Assembly (NCBI GenBank): GCA_938004025.1
Contig: CALKXC010000256.1
Span: 1 to 10,922, forward strand
DNA length: 10,922 nucleotides
Reading direction: 5' to 3'
Source: an uncultured Leucothrix sp.
GTDB taxonomy: Bacteria; Pseudomonadota; Gammaproteobacteria; Thiotrichales; Thiotrichaceae
Part shown: piece by piece, positions 6,449 to 10,922 of the stretch
Layout of the letters: the number at the start of each line of letters is the position of its first letter
Position numbering within the stretch: position 1 is the first letter of the stretch
The notes under the pieces: model-generated
Database searches by the model: none
What the model saw: only the letters and a program-made list of their open reading frames with translations
Told to the model about the DNA's origin: nothing
Translations under genes and position numbers: made by a program

Positions 6449-7435
6449 ATGCCCCCTACTAATTTGTGTTTTCAGATGATTTTGGCTATCACCTTGCTGC
6501 TTAGCGCCAGCAAAGGTGCTCGTGCAGATGAGTGTGTTAACTTTGCCAATAGTAGCATTCAGCAACAAGATAAAAATTTGTTCAATCTGTGTGGCTATCG
6601 AGGCTCACAATGGACCAGCAACTTTAAAGCACTTTTGGCTGAATGTCGGGTAATGAGCAGCAGGGATAGAAAGAAACGTCTGCAAATGCGTGATGAACTA
6701 CTAAAGTCTTGCCCTGCAGTTGCTGAGCCTTCTGCAGAGCTAACTAATGTTGGTCGAAACAGACAGCAAAAATTACTTTCTGTATTATTAAAGGCTATTC
6801 GCCAACAAAATGAGAACTTGGTGCGTTTGATTTTGAAAGCAGGTGTAAACTTGGGGATACAGCCTAAATGGATGGAAGCATCACCTCTTTTTTTGTCTAT
6901 TGAGCTTGGTAACTTTCACTTAGCAAAAATATTGGTACGAGCTGGCGCTAAACCTTATTTGCTTGCGTCTGGAGAAATCAATCCCATCAGCCTGTTGTTG
7001 CAAGATGGCCCTACGAATCATGCTTTCCTCGAGTTTCTCTTACAGAACAAAGCCAATCCAAATTTAATGGGTAATGGGGTAGAAACACAGTTACCGATCG
7101 TGCTTGCTGCCACTAAAGGCGATTTCAGGGCATTGGATTTATTATTGAAATACAAAGCAGATCCCAACTTATTTAGCGGTATGTCAGCACTGCAAAAAGC
7201 GGTGAGGTCTGACCATTACCCTATGGTCAGGGCGTTAATTAAGAGCGGAGCGAATCCTAATTTAGGCGTAGATCGTCAGCTGTGTGATGGGATGTTAGCG
7301 CTGGACATTGCCTTTCGGCATGCCAGCGAACGCGTTATAGACTTGCTGCTTGATAACCGTGGTCTTACGGAGTTGGAATGCAAGCAGTATTTAGCAAAGA
7401 GAACAGAGCCTAGACCTACAGGTCGGAACCGCTAA
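6449..7435 (+). CDS. Exported ankyrin-repeat protein
   Basis: A 328-residue protein of unknown specific function. A hydrophobic stretch (residues 10-20, MILAITLLLSA) ending in A-R-A at 24-26 looks like a cleaved signal peptide, giving a mature protein from Asp27 in the periplasm or beyond. The n-region has no positive charge with either candidate start (ATG 6449 or ATG 6476), which weakens this. Residues 27-90 hold four cysteines (29, 48, 66, 88) that could make two disulfides. From about 108 to 310 there are roughly six ankyrin repeats, with recognisable units such as LLLKYKADPNLFS and ALIKSGANPNLGV. Ankyrin repeats bind proteins; no catalytic motif is visible. The frame is open back to 6383 but has no ATG, GTG or TTG before 6449. 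The gene is divergent from the ligase and converges on tatC with overlapping stop codons. No partner is suggested by the context. Confidence 0.82.
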   Translation: MPPTNLCFQMILAITLLLSASKGARADECVNFANSSIQQQDKNLFNLCGYRGSQWTSNFKALLAECRVMSSRDRKKRLQMRDELLKSCPAVAEPSAELTNVGRNRQQKLLSVLLKAIRQQNENLVRLILKAGVNLGIQPKWMEASPLFLSIELGNFHLAKILVRAGAKPYLLASGEINPISLLLQDGPTNHAFLEFLLQNKANPNLMGNGVETQLPIVLAATKGDFRALDLLLKYKADPNLFSGMSALQKAVRSDHYPMVRALIKSGANPNLGVDRQLCDGMLALDIAFRHASERVIDLLLDNRGLTELECKQYLAKRTEPRPTGRNR

Positions 7436-8754
7436 GTCTCCTTTTTCTCTGTTCCTTCGCTGCCATCTTTATCATTTGCTTCAGCCAAACGGTCAGTGTA
7501 ATCATTGTCGAGTTCCGCTTGATTGTTTTCATCATCAAGCGATGCAAGCTCAGCTTCTAGACTTTCTATTTCACTAGGATCTAGTTCAGAAATGGTTTCT
7601 TCTGCTTCAGGCTGTTGCTCAGCCCCTGATTGCTCTGCTGCCTCAGCAAGCTCTTCCTTTAACTCTTCCGCTTCAATCGCATCAAGCTCAGCATCTAGTT
7701 GCTCTTCCGTTTTAGGCTCATAGTTTTCAAAGGCTTGGTACGGATTGGTGTCTATCTTTTGACCTTCGTTATGAATGGTATGCGCTGGTTCGTCAGCACT
7801 GTCTTTACCGTCATCCCATAAAGCATCAGCCTGATCAGCAATACTGGTTGTTGCTGCACCTGTCGCAGCTGCTTTTGCGGCAGCCGTCGCTTGCGGGCTT
7901 AAATCAACACTGTCATCGCCAGCTTCTGCTTCTTCAGCTAGTCTATCAGCTGCCTCTGCTTCGGCTTGTGTCCATTCTTCCCGAGCAACACTGGCTTCTT
8001 CAACACGCTTATTAAAGAACTTACTTAAATATAGACCTAATTCAAACAGTATCCACATTGGAACGGCGAGCAGTATTTGCGAGATAACATCTGGTGGAGT
8101 AAGGATCATGCCGATTACAAAGGCACCGACGATGACATACGGACGTTTTTCAGCCAGCTTCTCAGCAGTAGTGGTACCCGTACTAATGAGGAGAATCGTG
8201 GCGATGGGCATTTCAAAACTGAAGCCGAAGGCAATGAACATCATCATTACAAAATCGAGATAGGAGCCGATGTCGGGGCTATAGGTGGCCGCGTCGGGTG
8301 TAAACATCGGTATTACCGTAAACATCATCGGTAATAATACAAAGTAGGCGAACGCTATACCGCAGTAAAATAGCAGTACACTAGAGGTCAATAATGGAAA
8401 AACTAAGCGTTTTTCATGCTTGTACAGACCTGGGGCAACAAAATGCCACGCCTGATAAAACACATACGGCAGTGCGATAAGAAACGCTGCCATTAACACC
8501 AATTTATAAGGCACAAGTAGCGGAGCGGCCACACCAGTGATAAGCATGGTCACGCCATCAGGCAGGGTGTCGGATAGCGGCTTAGCGAATAAACTGTATA
8601 TGTGCTTGGCAAATGGCGCGAGAATGATAAAGAAAATACCAATCGCGATAACCATTTTAAGCAAACGGTCACGAAGTTCAAAAAGGTGAGCAACAAAACT
8701 GGTTAACTTTGACTCTTCCTGAGGGTTATCTTTTTTGTCTTCTTTATTGCTCAT
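7432..8754 (-). CDS. tatC: Sec-independent protein translocase subunit TatC with long acidic C-terminal tail
   Basis: TatC is the polytopic receptor that recognises twin-arginine signal peptides of folded proteins and, with TatB and TatA, exports them across the inner membrane. Residues 17-245 align closely with E. coli TatC: HLFELRDRLL (E26 matches E. coli E15), FVAPGLYKHEKR (E114 matches E103), SYLDFV, FSFEMP and RPYVIVGAFVIGMILTPPD, with six membrane segments (about 31-49, 82-105, 116-140, 165-190, 206-220 and 223-243). The protein then runs on for about 195 residues beyond the usual end of 250-260. This tail is rich in Glu, Asp and Ala, has no membrane segment and should lie in the cytoplasm. 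It includes an Ala-rich stretch (288-303) and AHTIHN at 324-329. The start overlaps the tatB stop by four bases (ATGA), implying translational coupling. The stop overlaps that of the convergent ankyrin gene. Confidence 0.96.
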   Translation of the reverse strand: MSNKEDKKDNPQEESKLTSFVAHLFELRDRLLKMVIAIGIFFIILAPFAKHIYSLFAKPLSDTLPDGVTMLITGVAAPLLVPYKLVLMAAFLIALPYVFYQAWHFVAPGLYKHEKRLVFPLLTSSVLLFYCGIAFAYFVLLPMMFTVIPMFTPDAATYSPDIGSYLDFVMMMFIAFGFSFEMPIATILLISTGTTTAEKLAEKRPYVIVGAFVIGMILTPPDVISQILLAVPMWILFELGLYLSKFFNKRVEEASVAREEWTQAEAEAADRLAEEAEAGDDSVDLSPQATAAAKAAATGAATTSIADQADALWDDGKDSADEPAHTIHNEGQKIDTNPYQAFENYEPKTEEQLDAELDAIEAEELKEELAEAAEQSGAEQQPEAEETISELDPSEIESLEAELASLDDENNQAELDNDYTDRLAEANDKDGSEGTEKKET

Positions 8755-9167
8755 CGTTGCTCATCGGTTTTAGCTGAACGGGTAGATTTCGAATTAGAGC
8801 TTAGTGATTGGTCACTCGCTTTCGAGTCTGGAGCAGTATCATCCGTTTTGAGGCTTTCCTGAAGGGTGGTTGCCGATTCAGTAAAGCTCTTTTTAACGTC
8901 TGAGGCTTGCTGTTGAAAGCTCTGCTTGGTGTCATCCACAATATTGCGGAGTTCATCAATTTCTTTTTTCTGATTGTCGAGTAGCTCACGCATCTCAGTC
9001 GCGTTGATTTCACGCTCAATGTCACGTTTGGTATTGTCGACAAAAGCGCGAGCTTTACCAATCCATCCACCAACCGTACGGGCAACACCGGGTAGTCGCT
9101 CAGGGCCGATAACGACCAGCGCGATAATGCCTATAATCAGAAACTCCAGAAAACCTGCATCAAACAT
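8751..9167 (-). CDS. tatB: Sec-independent protein translocase subunit TatB
   Basis: TatB partners TatC in the twin-arginine receptor complex of the inner membrane. The 138-residue protein starts MFDAGFLE, with the family's conserved Glu8 in the membrane segment (about 6-21), then the GPERLP hinge (21-26), an amphipathic helix, and long charged, probably coiled helices up to about residue 108. The end is Ser/Lys/Asp-rich and disordered. It is shorter than E. coli TatB (171) and lacks the HTIHN-containing tail I recall from that protein, while a similar motif is found in the neighbouring TatC tail. It lies 26 bases after tatA with only a weak ribosome site, and overlaps tatC by four bases, so translation is probably coupled. 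MFD plus Glu8 and the GPERLP hinge distinguish it from TatA. Confidence 0.95.
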   Translation of the reverse strand: MFDAGFLEFLIIGIIALVVIGPERLPGVARTVGGWIGKARAFVDNTKRDIEREINATEMRELLDNQKKEIDELRNIVDDTKQSFQQQASDVKKSFTESATTLQESLKTDDTAPDSKASDQSLSSNSKSTRSAKTDEQR

Positions 9168-9193
9168 GGCGGTACCCGTCTAGGTAGATGGAA

Positions 9194-9457
9194 TCAGACT
9201 TTGTCGTTGTCTTTTACTTTAACTTCTGCTTCGATGACTGTTGGATCATCTTTAGCCACTTGCTCGACTTTATCCTTATCAGCGGCCGCGTTGTCCATAT
9301 CTTTCTTCGCATCAGTCATGGACTTTTTGAAGTTCTTAATGGCACCACCTAAGTCTCCACCCGCGCTACGCAAACGCTTTGTTCCAAACAATAATAAAAC
9401 GATCACTAGAATAATAACTAGTGAGGCGATACTTGGCATTCCAATTCCTAAAAACAT
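9194..9457 (-). CDS. tatA: Sec-independent protein translocase subunit TatA
   Basis: TatA subunits assemble at the substrate-loaded TatBC complex and form the transport route for folded proteins. The 87-residue protein has the family layout: a short N-terminus, one membrane helix (about 9-23), the hinge [22 protein letters not shown] with FGTK as the hallmark, an amphipathic helix, and a charged flexible tail. Length is close to E. coli TatA (89). The E. coli polar residue in the membrane helix (Q8 in IWQLL) aligns with a Ser here. The first ATG is supported by AGGAGA six bases upstream, so the start six residues before Met7 is kept. It is the only internal gene of the operon with a strong ribosome site of its own, consistent with TatA being needed in excess over TatB and TatC. 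Confidence 0.95.
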   Translation of the reverse strand: MFLGIGMPSIASLVIILVIVLLLFGTKRLRSAGGDLGGAIKNFKKSMTDAKKDMDNAAADKDKVEQVAKDDPTVIEAEVKVKDNDKV

Positions 9458-9463
9458 GAGATT

Positions 9464-9469
9464 TCTCCT
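9464..9469 (-). promoter_or_regulatory. Strong ribosome binding site of tatA
   Basis: AGGAGA on the minus strand lies six bases before the tatA ATG, within the 15-base gap after hisE. It decides the tatA start and probably raises TatA synthesis relative to neighbours that depend on coupled translation. Confidence 0.8.
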
Positions 9470-9472
9470 AAT

Positions 9473-9796
9473 TTAATCTTTTGGTCGGCTGGCTTTTTCA
9501 ACCAAACCCGATGTTCCGAAACGGCGCTGGAGTTCTTCCAATACGTCGTCTGGGTGTAAATTTTGTTGGGCCAGTAAAACCATGCTGTGAAACCACAAAT
9601 CTGCGACTTCATAAACGATTTTCTCCGGAACGCCATCTTTTGCGGCCATTACTACTTCTGTGGCCTCTTCGCCAATCTTCTTCAAGATAGCGTCGGTGCC
9701 TTTGTGATAAAGCTTGGCAACGTATGAACTGTCCGCAGCAGCCCCTTTACGTGCCTCTAATACCGCAGCAACTTCGCTGAGTGTATCCTGTGTCAT
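9473..9796 (-). CDS. hisE: Phosphoribosyl-ATP pyrophosphatase HisE (stand-alone)
   Basis: HisE hydrolyses phosphoribosyl-ATP to phosphoribosyl-AMP and pyrophosphate, the second step of histidine synthesis, in the cytosol. The 107-residue protein has the all-alpha MazG-like metal-binding pattern: [15 protein letters not shown] with E44-x2-E47, then YEVADLWFH with E63-x2-D66. The length is that of free HisE. In Enterobacteria this domain is fused to HisI; here it stands alone and no hisI is present in the window, so the cyclohydrolase must be encoded elsewhere. Its ATG overlaps the hisF stop by four bases (ATGA). The hisE-tatA linkage is common in Gammaproteobacteria such as Pseudomonas and has no known functional basis. 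Confidence 0.96.
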   Translation of the reverse strand: MTQDTLSEVAAVLEARKGAAADSSYVAKLYHKGTDAILKKIGEEATEVVMAAKDGVPEKIVYEVADLWFHSMVLLAQQNLHPDDVLEELQRRFGTSGLVEKASRPKD

Positions 9797-10566
9797 AGCC
9801 TTACCTCAATCCCTTGATCAGCCATAAATGCCTTAGCTTCACCAACGGTATATTCCGAAAAATGGAAGATACTCGCGGCTAGTACTGCATCAGCGCCACC
9901 TTGGGTTACGCCATCAGCCAAATGTTGCAAGTTTCCGACACCGCCTGAAGCAATCACTGGGATATTCACTGCATCAGTTATGGCTTTGGTCAGGGGTAGG
10001 TTAAAGCCCGATTTAGTGCCATCCCGATCCATACTAGTCACTAGCAATTCGCCAGCGCCGTATTCAGCCATTTTTATAGCCCATTCAACGGCATCTATCT
10101 CAGCGTCACGGCGTCCACCATGAGTGAAGATGTTCCAACGGTCCGGTTCACCTTCCGCGTTGACTTTTTTTGCGTCGATAGCAACAACAATGCATTGTGA
10201 GCCGAAATAGTTTGTCGCATCGCGCACTAATTCTGGGTTATAGATTGCCGCGGTGTTGATGCCGACTTTGTCTGCACCCGCATTTAACATACGACGGACA
10301 TCTTCAATTTCTCGAATGCCCCCGCCGACGGTTAACGGTATAAAAACTTCTGAAGCGATCTTCTCAACCATGTTGACGGTTGTTGCTCGGTTGTCTGAGC
10401 TAGCCGTAATATCGAGGAAAGTAATCTCGTCAGCGCCTTCACGGTTATAACGTGCTGCAACCTCTACAGGGTCGCCTGCGTCTCTGATGTTAACAAAGTT
10501 TACGCCTTTTACTACCCGACCATTGTCTACATCCAGACAGGGGATAATGCGCTTAGCCAAGCCCAT
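9793..10566 (-). CDS. hisF: Imidazole glycerol phosphate synthase cyclase subunit HisF
   Basis: HisF is the cyclase half of the HisFH heterodimer. It combines PRFAR with ammonia from HisH to give imidazole glycerol phosphate and AICAR. The 257-residue (beta/alpha)8 barrel is complete: [12 protein letters not shown] with catalytic Asp12, the first phosphate loop [15 protein letters not shown] with the second catalytic Asp131, [16 protein letters not shown], and VIASGGVGN, the second phosphate site, then AASIFHF near the end. Catalytic residues match the known aspartates (11 and 130 in Thermotoga HisF). The start ATG shares one base with the hisA stop (TAATG) and the end overlaps hisE by four bases, so it is in the middle of a coupled operon. 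HisH should lie upstream, off the window. Confidence 0.97.
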   Translation of the reverse strand: MGLAKRIIPCLDVDNGRVVKGVNFVNIRDAGDPVEVAARYNREGADEITFLDITASSDNRATTVNMVEKIASEVFIPLTVGGGIREIEDVRRMLNAGADKVGINTAAIYNPELVRDATNYFGSQCIVVAIDAKKVNAEGEPDRWNIFTHGGRRDAEIDAVEWAIKMAEYGAGELLVTSMDRDGTKSGFNLPLTKAITDAVNIPVIASGGVGNLQHLADGVTQGGADAVLAASIFHFSEYTVGEAKAFMADQGIEVRL

Positions 10567-10922
10567 TATGCAGAGATTCCGTTATCAACTGCGCGGCTAT
10601 CTACGTATTGCTGTGCTGCTACCAAATCAATGGTTCCTTCATAAATTGAACGACCCAATATAGTTCCAGTTACGCCGCGATGTTCTACATCACACAAGCC
10701 GATAATATCATCCATATTGGTGACGCCGCCCGATGCTACCACTGGAATAGAGATGCTTTCTGCCAACTCAACGGTCGCGTCAATATTCACCCCTTTCATC
10801 ATGCCATCTCGAGCAATGTCTGTATAAACTATGGCGCTAACTCCAGCTTTTTCAAACTTTTGAGCCAAATCAATTGCAGAAACACCAGAATCTTCTGCCC
10901 AACCATCGGTTGCCACCATGCC
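10566..10922 (-). CDS. hisA: HisA, ProFAR isomerase, C-terminal part, truncated by window edge
   Basis: HisA isomerises ProFAR to PRFAR, the step just before HisF. The last 118 codons, about half of the usual 245, are present; the frame is open through 10922, so the ATG near 10919 is internal. Seen: MVATDGW, the segment before the second half-barrel, [13 protein letters not shown] with the conserved catalytic Asp, [12 protein letters not shown] forming the phosphate site, and [11 protein letters not shown] near the end, all standard for HisA. The TDIARDG...GVN signature and ASGGV agree with HisA rather than HisF, which follows as a separate gene sharing one base (TAATG). Confidence 0.96.
   Translation of the reverse strand, partial: GMVATDGWAEDSGVSAIDLAQKFEKAGVSAIVYTDIARDGMMKGVNIDATVELAESISIPVVASGGVTNMDDIIGLCDVEHRGVTGTILGRSIYEGTIDLVAAQQYVDSRAVDNGISA

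Noticed and set aside
7413..7424. GACCT-AC-AGGTC inverted repeat near the end of the ankyrin gene, possible tatC terminator
   Set aside because: A 5-bp stem with a 2-base loop cannot form a stable hairpin and no clean T tract follows at the right distance.
7523..7723. Plus-strand open frame opposite the tatC tail, Ser-rich
   Set aside because: It is the mirror of the Glu/Asp/Ala-rich codons of TatC on the other strand; the low-complexity Ser composition is what antisense of acidic codons gives.
8801..9088. 95-codon minus-strand open frame inside tatB in another frame
   Set aside because: TatB is clearly coded in the overlapping frame with conserved Glu8 and GPERLP; the alternative frame has no recognisable features.

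Overview
This window looks like chromosomal DNA of a gammaproteobacterium, plausibly a marine one. The evidence is the his-tat gene order (hisA-hisF-hisE-tatA-tatB-tatC) with a stand-alone hisE, an AcuI/YhdH-type acrylyl-CoA reductase, and TatC and TatB proteins that align well with their E. coli counterparts. Base composition is moderate. I cannot name the genus from sequence alone. There is no tRNA, rRNA, CRISPR array, insertion sequence or phage gene. Coding density is high and no gene-free stretch exceeds about 160 bases.

Layout. Positions 1-639 (+) hold the C-terminal half of a family 4 glycosyltransferase whose start lies off the left edge. Next, at 735-1457 (+), is a class I glutamine amidotransferase domain protein, with a candidate promoter overlapping a perfect 12-base palindrome in front of it. 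This gene converges, with only nine bases between the stops, on a formylglycine-type sulfatase/phosphonate monoester hydrolase homologue (3158-1467, -) that has its own good sigma-70-like promoter. Behind it in transcription order is acuI (4304-3315, -), which ends in a clear intrinsic terminator. Upstream of acuI, also on the minus strand, is a divergent NAD+-dependent DNA ligase (about 6288-4420). A 160-base AT-rich divergent region separates the ligase from an exported ankyrin-repeat protein (6449-7435, +).

The right third is one tightly packed minus-strand operon running from 10922 to 7432: hisA (partial), hisF, hisE, tatA, tatB, tatC. Neighbours overlap by 1-4 bases, apart from 15- and 26-base gaps flanking tatA. 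HisA and HisF catalyse successive histidine-pathway steps and HisE removes pyrophosphate from phosphoribosyl-ATP. TatABC form the twin-arginine export translocase. The tatC stop codon overlaps the stop codon of the convergent ankyrin gene.

Most genes are ordinary housekeeping. The features most worth a second look are: (1) TatC carries a cytoplasmic acidic tail of about 195 residues, and this tail holds an AHTIHN motif that I recall from the tail of E. coli TatB, while the local TatB lacks it; (2) the DNA ligase keeps the nucleotidyl lysine but departs from E. coli LigA at several other active-site positions, suggesting a second, specialised ligase; (3) the sulfatase has the non-standard core CGSSR. 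I see no convincing new multi-gene system.
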